In this document: positions 8,430 through 16,587 of the stretch, in pieces
Layout: each line of letters begins with the position of its first letter
How positions within the stretch are numbered: position 1 is the first letter of the stretch
DNA from: Fictibacillus macauensis ZFHKF-1
Lineage (GTDB): Bacteria; Bacillota; Bacilli; Bacillales; Fictibacillaceae
Direction: 5' to 3'
NCBI RefSeq assembly: GCF_000269865.1
Contig: NZ_AKKV01000025.1
Coordinates: 156,715-220,714 of the forward strand
Length of the DNA: 64,000 nucleotides
Program-made: the position numbers and the translations under genes
Notes under the pieces: generated by a model
What the model was told of the DNA's origin: nothing
Databases searched by the model: none
The model's input: only the letters and a program-made list of their open reading frames with translations

Positions 8430-10109
8430 TTAGCGAATGGACAGGTATTCTGCGATCGGGCCGAGTGCGATAACAGGTAAGAATGTTAACGCTCCAATGA
8501 TTAAAACCACTCCGATGAGAATCCCGGTAAATAGTGTATTATCTGTTCTGAATGTACCGATTGTTTCTGGAACAGGTTGCTTCTTCACAAGCGATCCAGC
8601 GACCGCTAATAGTGCTACGATGGAAATATATCGTCCAAAGAGCATGACAAGACCCGTTGTTACGTTCCAGAAGGTTGTACCGTCCGCTAATCCTTCAAAT
8701 CCCGACCCGTTATTCGCCGCAGAAGAAGTGTACTCATAAAGAATTTGCGAGATTCCATGAAAACCAGGGTTACTAATCGCTCCTTTTCCTAAATCTGTTA
8801 AGAATGCAATAGCTGTAGGTCCTAAAATAATTAAAGGATGTGCTAGCAAGGCTACTGTAATTAGCTTCATTTCTTTAGGCTCAATTTTCCTGCCTAGAAA
8901 TTCTGGTGTACGCCCTACCATAAGGCCACAAATGAACACACCGATAATCGCATACATAAGCATGTTTACAAGACCTACCCCATCGCCCCCAAAAACAACG
9001 TTTAACATCATTTGAGCGAGTGGTGTAATACCACCAAGCGGCGTAAGTGTATCATGCATATTGTTGACGGTACCTGTTGTTGCTGCCGTCGTCACAGTCG
9101 TGAAAAGAGCTGATTGGGCAATCCCAAAACGCATTTCTTTTCCTTCCATGCTTCCTTGCTCTGTGTTCAAGCCAAGTTTTGTTAACGCAGGATTCCCATT
9201 GCTTTCTGAAACGTAAGCTAGCGATAAGAACAGTAAGAACAATACGCTCATCGCTCCAAAAATGACCCAGCCTTGCTTACGATTTCTCGCAAATTTTCCA
9301 TACGTATACGTCAGTGAAGCTGGAATACACCACATGGAAAGCATTTCAATAACGTTTGTTAAAGGCGTTGGATTTTCAAAAGGATGTGAAGAGTTTACAC
9401 CGAAAAATCCACCACCATTTGTGCCCAAATGCTTGATTGACACGAGGGATGCAACCGGTCCTGTAGCAATCGTTTGTTTAACGCCTTCTACAGTTGTTAC
9501 CGTAATGTTAGCATCTAGTGTTTGCGGCACTTTCAAGCCGACGAGCACGAGTGTCACGACAACAGCCATCGGAAGTAGTAAGCGTGTGTGGCCTTTTACA
9601 AAATCTTCGAAAAAGTTACCGAGTGTTTTTCCTTTAGACGTAATCCCACGAATAAAGGCAATGGCAACAACGATTCCCGTCACAGCTGATGTAAACATCA
9701 TCATAATAATGACAGCCATCTGACCAAAATACGATAAGCCCGTTTCCCCACTATAGTGCTGTAGGTTTGTATTCGTCATAAAGCTTATAATCGTATTAAA
9801 TGCCGTTGTCGGTTCCATATTATCAATACCATTTGGATTAAACGGCAAATAGTTTTGTAAACGTAAGATTAAATAGCCTACAGCTACTAAAACAACGTTT
9901 GTTAAAATTAATGAAATCGTATATTTCTTCCAAGTCATTGCTTTTCTTTCCGTTAAACCGCTGATCTTATAAATGAGTTTTTCAAATCCACCAAACACTT
10001 TATCTGTTTTATTCGGTTGATTGGAAAACACATGATACATATACGTTCCTAGCGGTTTTACGATGAGAAGCAGCAGAAGTATCACTACTGCTATTTGTAA
10101 AACACCCAT
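8430..10109 (-). CDS. kdpA: K+-transporting ATPase pore subunit KdpA
   Basis: This 559-aa polytopic membrane protein selects and binds potassium. Filter-type glycines are visible in TNGGGFFGVNSSHPFENP and NNGSGFEG, and about ten hydrophobic helices are present. The start is ATG 10109 with an upstream purine-rich site. It follows kdpF by about 33 bp. Confidence 0.98.
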   Translation of the reverse strand: MGVLQIAVVILLLLLIVKPLGTYMYHVFSNQPNKTDKVFGGFEKLIYKISGLTERKAMTWKKYTISLILTNVVLVAVGYLILRLQNYLPFNPNGIDNMEPTTAFNTIISFMTNTNLQHYSGETGLSYFGQMAVIIMMMFTSAVTGIVVAIAFIRGITSKGKTLGNFFEDFVKGHTRLLLPMAVVVTLVLVGLKVPQTLDANITVTTVEGVKQTIATGPVASLVSIKHLGTNGGGFFGVNSSHPFENPTPLTNVIEMLSMWCIPASLTYTYGKFARNRKQGWVIFGAMSVLFLLFLSLAYVSESNGNPALTKLGLNTEQGSMEGKEMRFGIAQSALFTTVTTAATTGTVNNMHDTLTPLGGITPLAQMMLNVVFGGDGVGLVNMLMYAIIGVFICGLMVGRTPEFLGRKIEPKEMKLITVALLAHPLIILGPTAIAFLTDLGKGAISNPGFHGISQILYEYTSSAANNGSGFEGLADGTTFWNVTTGLVMLFGRYISIVALLAVAGSLVKKQPVPETIGTFRTDNTLFTGILIGVVLIIGALTFLPVIALGPIAEYLSIR

Positions 10110-10142
10110 GTTGTTAGTTCCCCCTATTTATAGTGCTTCATA

Positions 10143-10220
10143 TTAAAATTTTTCAGGATGAATGAGCGCATACCCTAAATAGATTAGGAGGAGCGCCGAC
10201 ACGATCAGTGTAAAAATCAT
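10143..10220 (-). CDS. kdpF: KdpF small membrane subunit
   Basis: This 25-aa peptide is one hydrophobic helix followed by the typical KdpF ending YALIHPEKF. KdpF stabilises the KdpFABC complex. The ATG overlaps the TGA of the preceding 35-aa gene (ATGA), so translation is probably coupled. It is easily missed by size filters. Confidence 0.9.
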   Translation of the reverse strand: MIFTLIVSALLLIYLGYALIHPEKF

Positions 10221-10324
10221 GACTCATTGTCACCTCCGACAATGCCATTGCTCCATTTCACGAATCCTAAATACAAACTATAACAAGCTGCTAGGAGCAC
10301 AATCATATACACATCGAGCAACAT
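10217..10324 (-). CDS. 35-aa membrane peptide in the kdp operon
   Basis: This short ORF has a strong ribosome site (GGAGGTGAAG just ahead of ATG 10324) and encodes a single helix, MIVLLAACYSLYLGF, with a polar tail ending in GGDNES. It overlaps kdpF by 4 bp and follows the HPr-like gene by 13 bp. I do not recognise the family. The ribosome site, the overlap and the operon position all support a real gene, perhaps a second small Kdp accessory subunit. Confidence 0.65.
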   Translation of the reverse strand: MLLDVYMIVLLAACYSLYLGFVKWSNGIVGGDNES

Positions 10325-10337
10325 CTTCACCTCCGCC

Positions 10338-10622
10338 TTAGTTCAAGTAACTTTTCACTAAATTTGATAAATATTCTGAAGCGGCCATTGCATCGCGGCC
10401 ATCAATTTTTAATGTAATGGTACGAAAAGCTTCATTTGAATTATGTGATAAAAAGAATAAGTTCATTCCTAACAACCCTTTACCGTTGATGCGCACCTCC
10501 TGATCACAGATAAAGACATTGCTTTCAAAACTTCCGGCAGCTGTAACAAATTCGAGCATTTGTTCTCTAGACAACCGATTCGGAAAGGCAATCATCATTT
10601 GAACGGAATTTGGAATCCCCAT
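10338..10622 (-). CDS. Degenerate HPr-like protein
   Basis: This 94-aa protein has HPr-fold spacing: an N-terminal strand, a helix, a middle helix at NGKGLLGMNLFF matching the HPr Ser46 helix, and a C-terminal helix AASEYLSNLVKSYL. The active-site His15 region (GIHARP in HPr) reads PNRLSRE, with no histidine, and the Ser46 position is glycine. So neither PTS phosphorylation site is visible. Being in the kdp operon suggests a binding role in potassium control. Start ATG 10622 after AGGAGG. Confidence 0.65.
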   Translation of the reverse strand: MGIPNSVQMMIAFPNRLSREQMLEFVTAAGSFESNVFICDQEVRINGKGLLGMNLFFLSHNSNEAFRTITLKIDGRDAMAASEYLSNLVKSYLN

Positions 10623-10643
10623 TTTTTATCCTCCTGTTAAAGC

Positions 10644-10666
10644 ATGAAGGGGGGCTCCCCCCTCAT
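10644..10666 (-). other. Intercistronic GC-rich hairpin in the kdp operon
   Basis: The sequence around GGGGGGCTCCCCCC, flanked by ATGA/TCAT, forms a very stable stem in the RNA. No U-tract follows, so it is more likely a processing or stability element than a terminator. It separates the 45-aa gene from the HPr-like gene. Confidence 0.6.
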
Positions 10667-10671
10667 ACCTT

Positions 10672-10809
10672 TTATTTGTCTTTACGTATTTCTCCTGGGA
10701 CAAACGGTCTCGTCACACGCGCAGTTACTAGACGTGCAATCGACGCAGATTGTTGATCTCGAATCGCTTTACTCACTAACGTATCAATTTCACTAGGACT
10801 CATTTTCAT
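10672..10809 (-). CDS. 45-aa basic protein in the kdp operon
   Basis: This small ORF reads MKMSPSEIDTLVSKAI and ends with RLVTARVTRPFVPGEIRKDK. It has a GGAGA site about nine bases ahead of ATG 10809. It lies 25 bp after the 136-aa gene and before the HPr-like gene. It has an N-terminal helix and a basic, Pro-containing tail, with no membrane segment. The family is not recognised. Confidence 0.55.
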   Translation of the reverse strand: MKMSPSEIDTLVSKAIRDQQSASIARLVTARVTRPFVPGEIRKDK

Positions 10810-10834
10810 TTTCCAAGTCTCCTTTTCATTCTTT

Positions 10835-11245
10835 TTATGAAGAAAGTAAAAATGATAAATTACCAGTTTTGTTGTGAATAATATAAGTTGCGCCTAGATC
10901 TTTATAGATCCTCGAGAGATAGTGCGTATCCGATTTAATGACGAACACAGGAAGATCATAAAATGCTCGGATCCATTCGATGGCATTACAGCAGCCTACA
11001 AACGATGTTTCCACAATGATGACCTTTGAAAGCGGACGATGAAAAACTTCAGGCACTTTTGTATTACGGAGCGTTGGCATCACGTAAATTTGCTTGTAGT
11101 TTTCCTTTTCTAACTTCTCTGCTTCTGACCAGCTCGGCACACATAGCATAATAGATTGTTTCTCAAGACTTGTTAGCTTTGAAACGATGTGCTCCGACAC
11201 TTCATCAGGAAACATAATGAGAATGTCTCCACTGTTTACATCCAT
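10835..11245 (-). CDS. Soluble protein of unknown function, first gene of kdp operon
   Basis: This 136-aa protein has alternating strands and helices (ILIMFP, SIMLCVPSWSEAEKL, KVIIVETSFVGCC, LPVFVIKS) that look like an alpha/beta fold. There is no signal or membrane segment. The ribosome site AGGAGG precedes ATG 11245 and directly follows the riboswitch terminator, so it is the first gene read when the riboswitches allow. I do not recognise the family; a role in potassium or c-di-AMP response is inference from position. Confidence 0.7.
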   Translation of the reverse strand: MDVNSGDILIMFPDEVSEHIVSKLTSLEKQSIMLCVPSWSEAEKLEKENYKQIYVMPTLRNTKVPEVFHRPLSKVIIVETSFVGCCNAIEWIRAFYDLPVFVIKSDTHYLSRIYKDLGATYIIHNKTGNLSFLLSS

Positions 11246-11262
11246 TTATTTACTCCTCCTAT

Positions 11263-11317
11263 AAAAAAAAGCAACAAAAAAGAAGCCTTGCGAAGAGGAA
11301 CTCTTCACGCGGCTTCT
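11263..11317 (-). terminator. Riboswitch-controlled terminator ahead of the kdp operon
   Basis: A long stem pairs 11281-11297 with 11301-11317 with one mismatch. It is followed on the minus strand by two T-rich runs. It lies between the second ydaO aptamer and the ribosome site of the first gene, where transcription termination is expected for an OFF switch. Confidence 0.9.
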
Positions 11318-11370
11318 AAGCACAGCTAAATAAGCGTGCAAACACACGGAATTTGTTGCCTCTCTCGGTA

Positions 11371-11507
11371 CGCTTACGAGGTTAGCTGACGGATTCGGGC
11401 GTGAGAGTCGCCCTACTCGAACATTATCGTTCAAGATTCACCCCATGTAGTTATTACTAACTACGGTTGGTTCCCCCGTTTCTCTATAGTCATAGAGAAT
11501 TAAGCGA
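11371..11507 (-). ncRNA. ydaO-type c-di-AMP riboswitch, second copy
   Basis: On the minus strand the order of conserved blocks is CGCTTAATTC, GGGGGAACCAACCG, TGGGGTGAATC, then CCGAATCCGTCAGCTAAC and TCGTAAGCGT. These are the conserved parts of the ydaO/yuaA aptamer, with outer pairing CGCTTA/GTAAGCG. c-di-AMP binding normally favours termination, so potassium uptake is shut off when c-di-AMP is high. This copy sits closest to the terminator. Confidence 0.93.
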
Positions 11508-11602
11508 AATAGACGCTAGTTTTTGGATCGTTTTAAACGGATCCAATCGGTTTATTGCTATTCATACTATTGATTTCTTACGTATTCACCTTCTCCCTTG
11601 CC

Positions 11603-11713
11603 ACGCTTACGAAGTTAGCTGACGGGTTCAGACGGCAAAGGTCGCCTGGCAAAAAAATTGCTTCACCCCACGTACATGGTTCCTCCGCTCTTTTTAATCG
11701 ATTCAGCGTTTAA
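11603..11713 (-). ncRNA. ydaO-type c-di-AMP riboswitch, first copy
   Basis: A second aptamer lies about 95 bases upstream of the other. Blocks seen are AACGCTGAATCG, GAGGAACCATG, GTGGGGTGAAGC, then CTGAACCCGTCAGCTAAC and TTCGTAAGCGT. The pseudoknot and junction blocks are kept. No terminator stem separates it from the second aptamer, so the two probably act on the same downstream terminator. It is shorter than copy two in one peripheral stem. Confidence 0.9.
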
Positions 11714-11750
11714 GCATTTCTGTGTGGCTATCGTGTTGTTGATGAAATTT

Positions 11751-11779
11751 ATCTTACTCTCGTTATAGGCACTTGTAAA
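11751..11779 (-). promoter_or_regulatory. SigA-type promoter of the kdp operon
   Basis: On the minus strand a -35 TTTACA (11779-11774) and a -10 TAAGAT (11756-11751) are separated by 17 bp. The start would lie roughly 30 bases ahead of the first riboswitch aptamer. Confidence 0.75.
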
Positions 11780-12006
11780 GCTAATAAAATACGCTAAATC
11801 CGATAAAATACAATCATTTCATGGGATTTATGTGTATTTTAATGAATTTACACATACCTAATCAACTTATTTCATCCTTTTTCTCCTTTTTTTATTAAAG
11901 GTACCTGAAAATAAAACTGTTATAATTTTCTTAAAATTTACCATTTTATTGCCTTCTTTTGTAAAAACTATCGGTGGAATTGCCTTCTGATTATTATTGC
12001 AAAAAA

Positions 12007-12040
12007 ATACTCCACTGCTCATATTTGAACAATGGAGTAT
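12007..12040 (-). terminator. Terminator after the LLM oxidoreductase gene
   Basis: The 11-base arms ATACTCCACTG and CAATGGAGTAT pair, apart from one mismatch, and are followed on the minus strand by seven Ts. The A/T-rich stretch between here and 11780 shows no gene. Confidence 0.8.
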
Positions 12041-12049
12041 CTTTATTTC

Positions 12050-13051
12050 TTACTTTTTCATCAGTTCAGAAACAAGTTCATACGAACGAAGACGTGCTTC
12101 GTGATCGTAAATTTGGGCATTAACAATTAATTCATCTGCCTGCGTTTCTTCAATGAAGGTTTGAAGTTTTTCTGCTATTGTTTCTTTTGTCCCTATAAAC
12201 GTCGTTCGCAGCTGTTGCATGAGCGTTGCTTTTTCAAATGGTGACCAAAGTCCCTCCATCGATGAAACAGGCGCTTTTAACTTAGAAGGAATGCCACGAA
12301 TTAAATTTAGAAATTGTTGTTGCATACTTGTAGCGATGAATTGTGCTTGCTCTTCTGTATCTGCTGCAATAATATTTACGCCGACCATGGCGTAAGGCTT
12401 CGCTAATTCTTCACTTGCTTTAAAGTTGCGGCGATAAACATCGAGTGCTGGTAACGTATTATCTGGTGAAAAATGACTAGCAAATGAAAATGGCAATCCT
12501 AGTTGCGCAGCTAAGCGGGCACTAAAACCACTTGAGCCTAATAGCCAGATCGGAACGTGAAGTCCTTCTCCTGGAATGGCGCGCACGGGTTGTTGTTCTA
12601 CAGGTTGGAAATACTGACGAAGCTCGTCAACTTGCTCAGGAAAGTCTTCGCCATTGCTCATATTTTCACGTCGGAGAGCACGAGCGGTCGTTTGGTCTGT
12701 ACCTGGCGCTCGTCCTAATCCTAGGTCAATTCGCCCCGGGTATAAAGACTCTAGCGTACCGAAATGTTCAGCGATAATAAGCGGAGAATGATTGGGTAGC
12801 ATAATGCCTCCCGATCCAACGCGAATCGTCGAAGTGCCTCCCGCTATATGACCAATAACAACCGATGTTGCTGAGCTTGCAATGCCAGGCATACTATGAT
12901 GTTCGGCAACCCAATACCGATTAAATCCCCATTTTTCAGCATGTTGTGCAAGATCTAAAGAATTTCGAAGAGCATGCGTCGCTTCTTCTCCTTCTTTTAT
13001 AGGAGAAAGATCAAGCACAGAATAGCGAATATCTTGTAAAGATTTCTTCAT
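12050..13051 (-). CDS. Luciferase-like flavin monooxygenase (LLM class)
   Basis: This 333-aa protein has the bacterial luciferase TIM-barrel pattern: YSVLDLSPI at the N-terminus, [19 protein letters not shown], then [12 protein letters not shown] and the flavin region [16 protein letters not shown]. It resembles the YceB/MsnO8 subgroup. The substrate is not known. The start is ATG 13051, preceded by AAGGAGAG. It is a single gene with its own terminator. Confidence 0.85.
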   Translation of the reverse strand: MKKSLQDIRYSVLDLSPIKEGEEATHALRNSLDLAQHAEKWGFNRYWVAEHHSMPGIASSATSVVIGHIAGGTSTIRVGSGGIMLPNHSPLIIAEHFGTLESLYPGRIDLGLGRAPGTDQTTARALRRENMSNGEDFPEQVDELRQYFQPVEQQPVRAIPGEGLHVPIWLLGSSGFSARLAAQLGLPFSFASHFSPDNTLPALDVYRRNFKASEELAKPYAMVGVNIIAADTEEQAQFIATSMQQQFLNLIRGIPSKLKAPVSSMEGLWSPFEKATLMQQLRTTFIGTKETIAEKLQTFIEETQADELIVNAQIYDHEARLRSYELVSELMKK

Positions 13052-13132
13052 CAATTATCTCTCCTTCGTTTTCTTACCATCGATTGTAACAATAAATGTT
13101 TCAGTTACTAAATAATTTGCTCAAAAACTGCT

Positions 13133-14431
13133 TCATTCTCCCTTATTTTTTGATAAACGCTTTGGATAGCCGATTAAAATGGCGCCCATTCCACACAATG
13201 CAATCAAAATTGGATAAAACGAATAACCAACCAAGCTTACAGGCGAAATACTACCGATTTTTGCAGCGGTTAATGCTTGAGCACCATAAGGAATTAAACC
13301 TTGAATGCTACAAGAGAATATATCTAACAAACTCGCTGATTTACGGCGATCAATTCCATACTCATCTGCAATTTGCTTCGCTAACGGTCCTGCCGTTATG
13401 ATTGAAATTGTGTTGTTTGCGGTCGATAGGTTCGTCGCACTAACAAGACCCGCAATACCAAATTCCGCTCCTTTTTTCGTAGAAATTCGCTTTGTAAAAA
13501 TATTTAGCAGAAAAGAAATACCACCGTTATAGGAAATAAGCTCAACCGTTCCTCCTATAAAAATCGCTAAAAAAACAAGCTCTGACATGCCAAACATGCC
13601 ATCTGTTATCGTTTTTAAGAAACTTGTTATATGATAGCTTCCATCTGCTAAGCCGATGATTCCAGAAAGAACGATCCCTCCGCCAAGAACGATAAATACG
13701 TTAAGTCCAAGCAGTGCCGCTACTAATACGAGCACATAAGGTAATAGTTTAATGATCGTATATGATCCGCTTGTAACGTGTGATACATTTCCCATCGTTA
13801 CAAAAAATAAAATGAGGCAAGTTATAATGGCAGCTGGTAAAACAATCATAAAGTTCACCTTAAACTTATCGCGCATTTGTGTTTGTTGTGTACGAACTGC
13901 AGCAATCGTCGTATCAGAAATAATGGATAAATTATCTCCAAACATGGCACCACCAATCACAGCTGCTAACGTAAGCGCCATGGAAAGATCCGTTTGACCA
14001 CTAATTCCTGCACCAATTGGACCAAGTGCCGCAATCGTTCCCATTGAGGTTCCCATTGCTAACGATATAAAAGCTGCAATCAAAAATAATCCGACAACTA
14101 ATAAGTTCTCTGGAATAATGGTTAAGGCTACGTTAACCGTCGCTTTCACTGCTCCCATTCCTTTTGCTGATTCAGAAAAGCCACCAGCCAAAATAAAGAT
14201 AAATACCATCATCATAATATCGATATTCCCCGCACCTTTTGCAAAGCGCTCTATTTTACTAGTCAATGATTCTTTTCTATTCATAGCTAAGGCTACAACA
14301 GCAGCAATCATAATAGCTATTACAACAGGCAGTTTATAAAAATCTCCAGTAATCACGCCGGTCCCTATAAAAAGTAGTAAAAATAAAACAAATGGCATTA
14401 ACGCCCAGCCGTTGGCTTTTTGATTCGTCAT
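13133..14431 (-). CDS. NhaC-family transporter, probable methionine importer MetT
   Basis: This 432-aa membrane protein has about ten to eleven helices and NhaC-family motifs such as AMGTSMGTIAALGPIG and GGAMFGDNLSIISDTT. Its leader carries a SAM-I riboswitch with terminator, so expression rises when SAM is low. NhaC-type transporters under S-box control have been assigned as methionine transporter MetT, and that context is why I call it methionine uptake and not simple Na+/H+ exchange. The substrate itself cannot be read from the sequence. Confidence 0.8.
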   Translation of the reverse strand: MTNQKANGWALMPFVLFLLLFIGTGVITGDFYKLPVVIAIMIAAVVALAMNRKESLTSKIERFAKGAGNIDIMMMVFIFILAGGFSESAKGMGAVKATVNVALTIIPENLLVVGLFLIAAFISLAMGTSMGTIAALGPIGAGISGQTDLSMALTLAAVIGGAMFGDNLSIISDTTIAAVRTQQTQMRDKFKVNFMIVLPAAIITCLILFFVTMGNVSHVTSGSYTIIKLLPYVLVLVAALLGLNVFIVLGGGIVLSGIIGLADGSYHITSFLKTITDGMFGMSELVFLAIFIGGTVELISYNGGISFLLNIFTKRISTKKGAEFGIAGLVSATNLSTANNTISIITAGPLAKQIADEYGIDRRKSASLLDIFSCSIQGLIPYGAQALTAAKIGSISPVSLVGYSFYPILIALCGMGAILIGYPKRLSKNKGE

Positions 14432-14469
14432 GCTTCCACACCTCTACATTCATTATTTTCGCTTATGCT

Positions 14470-14501
14470 AAAAAAAGACTCCTTCTATAAAAGAAGGAAT
14501 C
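14470..14501 (-). terminator. SAM riboswitch expression-platform terminator
   Basis: The stem GACTCCTTCT (14477-14486) pairs with AGAAGGAATC (14492-14501), followed by seven Ts on the minus strand. Part of the stem can also pair with the GAAGGAAC segment next to the aptamer, as expected for an antiterminator switch. Confidence 0.9.
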
Positions 14502-14520
14502 TTTAGAAAAGCTCTGTTCC

Positions 14521-14629
14521 TTCTTATCTTTCAAGCACATTTTGCTTGCTGGATTTGGCACAGCACTCTTTCAAAGAGTCTGCTGCCGAGACGTCCTTGG
14601 GCCAGTCCCTCGGTCTCTCTCGATAAGAA
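14521..14629 (-). ncRNA. SAM-I (S-box) riboswitch
   Basis: On the minus strand the sequence begins TTCTTATCGAGAGAG, continues with the hallmark GAGGGACTGGCCC and GGCAGCAGAC, and closes with GAAAGATAAGAA pairing as P1. SAM binding terminates transcription. It controls the NhaC-type transporter at 13133-14431. Confidence 0.95.
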
Positions 14630-14664
14630 TATACTCATTATTCTACTAATAAACAGCACGTATT

Positions 14665-14693
14665 ACTTTATCGCGTTTATGCTTTACTGTCAA
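14665..14693 (-). promoter_or_regulatory. SigA promoter of the SAM-riboswitch transcript
   Basis: A consensus -35 TTGACA (14693-14688) and a -10 TAAAGT (14670-14665) are separated by 17 bp, about 35 bases upstream of the aptamer. Confidence 0.75.
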
Positions 14694-14781
14694 TTACTAC
14701 CCTATTAAAGCGTTCCCTACACATAATAATTTTTGTATTAATTCCCTTTATTTCACTGTACACTAGAAAGTGGAGGTGAAC

Positions 14782-15108
14782 ATGATGCTAATAGTAACAA
14801 CAGAAAGAATAGCGGGGTATAAAGTCTCAAAGGTGCTCGGTTCTAGCTTTGGTGTGGTTGTTCGGTCGAGAGGTCTTGGGGGTAACATTATGGCTGGCCT
14901 TAAAGGTCTTGTTGGTGGAGAAATTAAACAATATACGTCCATGCTTGAAGACGCACGAAAAGAAGCGCTCGATCGTCTTGTAAAAAACGCGACGGCTATG
15001 GGAGCAAACGCCATCATCATGATGCGTTTTGATTCTGGTGAAATTGGACAAAACATGAGTGAAATTGTCGCTTATGGTACAGCCGTGATCGTCGAAGAAG
15101 AAGTGTAA
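14782..15108 (+). CDS. YbjQ/UPF0145-family protein
   Basis: This 108-aa protein matches the YbjQ family: TTERIAGYKVSKVLG at the start, then a conserved 'GGEIKQYTSMLEDARKEA' helix and GANAIIMMRFDS with a TAVIVE strand at the end. The molecular role is unknown; members form pentamers. The start is one of two adjacent ATGs (14782 or 14785) after GGAGGTG. It overlaps the next gene by one base (TAATG), so the two are co-translated. Confidence 0.88.
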   Translation: MMLIVTTERIAGYKVSKVLGSSFGVVVRSRGLGGNIMAGLKGLVGGEIKQYTSMLEDARKEALDRLVKNATAMGANAIIMMRFDSGEIGQNMSEIVAYGTAVIVEEEV

Positions 15109-15308
15109 TGCTTATTCTACTGATTGGCGCCCTAATCATCATCCTCGTATCATGGAAGTTTTTTGATATCCGCTACAAAGGGTCAAAAGAGAAAGCTCCT
15201 TTTGGTTTTTATGCGACAGATGAAGTATCCATTGATCCCATTACCAATGTAACGACTAGAGTGTATTATAACCCCGAAACGGGTGAGCGCCTTTACATTG
15301 AGGAATAA
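15108..15308 (+). CDS. Small membrane-anchored protein after YbjQ
   Basis: This 66-aa protein has one N-terminal helix (LILLIGALIIILVSWKFF) and a polar tail with DEVSIDPITNVTTRVYYNPETGER. The tail is probably cytoplasmic or extracellular. Start and stop overlap with the YbjQ gene (TAATG) supports coupling. The family is not recognised. Confidence 0.7.
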   Translation: MLILLIGALIIILVSWKFFDIRYKGSKEKAPFGFYATDEVSIDPITNVTTRVYYNPETGERLYIEE

Positions 15309-15316
15309 CAACAGAA

Positions 15317-15337
15317 AAGAAGGGAGCTTCCCTTCTT
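15317..15337 (+). terminator. Terminator of the YbjQ operon
   Basis: A 9-bp stem AAGAAGGGA/TCCCTTCTT with a 3-base loop is followed by Ts. The A-rich left side lets it also end the opposite transcript. Confidence 0.8.
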
Positions 15338-15347
15338 TTTGCTTCCT

Positions 15348-16469
15348 TTATTTCGTTCCTCTATTAATCGAAAAACGATCTTCTACTAGCGACCAATTTC
15401 GTGCAAATGGCTCTCCTAACACCCAATAAGCGACGCCACGTATGCCTTTTTCCTTCACTAAATTGTATTTTGCTTGCATACTCGCTTCATTTTCAAACCA
15501 AACAACATGTTTTTTTCCCGTAGCATCTCTGTAATAAAAATATGGAGCATCTACTCTTGCATCATATTGCAACGGAATTTTCTGATCAATGGCTAACTGC
15601 GCTGCTCCTTCAGGCGAAATACGTTTCGCAAAAGGATTACCTTTTTTATAAGGTAGCGGCCAATCATACCCATACAAAGGGGCACCGAGAATAATTTTCG
15701 TGCGCGGAATTTCTGATAAAGCATACTCTAACACTTTCCGTACTTCAGTAATGGGAGCAACCGCCATCGGAGGTCCCCCTGACCATCCCCACTCATACGT
15801 CATAAGGACAACATAATCAGCTAATTGCCCATGGGTTTTGTAATCATGCGCGGTATACCATGGCCCACTTTGCGTGCCACTCGTTTTAGGAGCAAGCGCT
15901 GTAGATGTTACATAACCATTCGCTTTTGCTTTTGATAAAAGCTTGTGTAAAAACGTATTATATCGCGTCTTATCTTCTGGTTTAATATGTTCAAAATCGA
16001 CATTGATCGCTGCATACCTTTTGTTCTTCATCGTCGTAAGTACTTGTGAGATCACAGTATTCATTGCTTGTTGATTCGTAAACAAGGCGTGTGCAATGCT
16101 CGGTGAAAACGTACCATTTTCAAAATTTGTAAGAACAAACATTGGCAAAGAGCCTTGTTTTTTTATTTCTTTAATGAGCTTTTCATCTTTTACCGCAATT
16201 AGCGATCCATCTTGTTTGACTTGATAACTAAATATCGCAGTATACGATAAATGACGTGCATTCTTTTTTACTTCAGCAATCGCTTTCTGCTCATTAAACG
16301 GCTCAATGTAACCGATTGTTGTAACTGGCGTTTTATTGCTTTGTTTCGTTTTATAGGCAACATTTTGAATCGTGGACGAACGCTCTTTTTTCATATCCTC
16401 TTGCTTTGATGCCGTACAGGCCGACAAACATAGTAATCCAGAAAAACAGATAAGCCATACTTTTTTCAT
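15348..16469 (-). CDS. Glycoside hydrolase family 18 lipoprotein
   Basis: This 373-aa protein has a lipoprotein signal (lipobox LSAC near residue 18) and a GH18 barrel. The catalytic strand reads AAINVDFEHI, keeping the D-x-E end of the DxxDxDxE motif. VVLMTYEWGWSGGPP and GVAYWVLGEP are also typical. It resembles the catalytic part of spore cortex hydrolases SleL/YaaH but lacks their LysM domains, so a wall or cortex glucosaminidase role anchored at the outer membrane face is likely. Confidence 0.88.
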   Translation of the reverse strand: MKKVWLICFSGLLCLSACTASKQEDMKKERSSTIQNVAYKTKQSNKTPVTTIGYIEPFNEQKAIAEVKKNARHLSYTAIFSYQVKQDGSLIAVKDEKLIKEIKKQGSLPMFVLTNFENGTFSPSIAHALFTNQQAMNTVISQVLTTMKNKRYAAINVDFEHIKPEDKTRYNTFLHKLLSKAKANGYVTSTALAPKTSGTQSGPWYTAHDYKTHGQLADYVVLMTYEWGWSGGPPMAVAPITEVRKVLEYALSEIPRTKIILGAPLYGYDWPLPYKKGNPFAKRISPEGAAQLAIDQKIPLQYDARVDAPYFYYRDATGKKHVVWFENEASMQAKYNLVKEKGIRGVAYWVLGEPFARNWSLVEDRFSINRGTK

Positions 16470-16556
16470 CGTTCAACTCTCCTTTTTAGTTACTTTTCCT
16501 CCCTCAACCTCAACTATTCGAAAAGCGCGTTGTTAAATTTTTCTTCCAGATAAAAA

Positions 16557-16587
16557 AAGCTGTAAGCGAATTATTCGCTTACAGCTT
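16557..16587 (-). terminator. Terminator at the end of the sensor kinase gene
   Basis: A perfect 14-bp stem (16557-16570 with 16574-16587) has a 3-base loop and seven Ts after it. The stop codon of the kinase gene occupies the loop, so coding sequence and terminator overlap. Confidence 0.9.

Noticed and set aside
11246..11434. 62-codon minus-strand ORF within the riboswitch leader
   Set aside because: It lies within the c-di-AMP aptamer and terminator, which explain the sequence.
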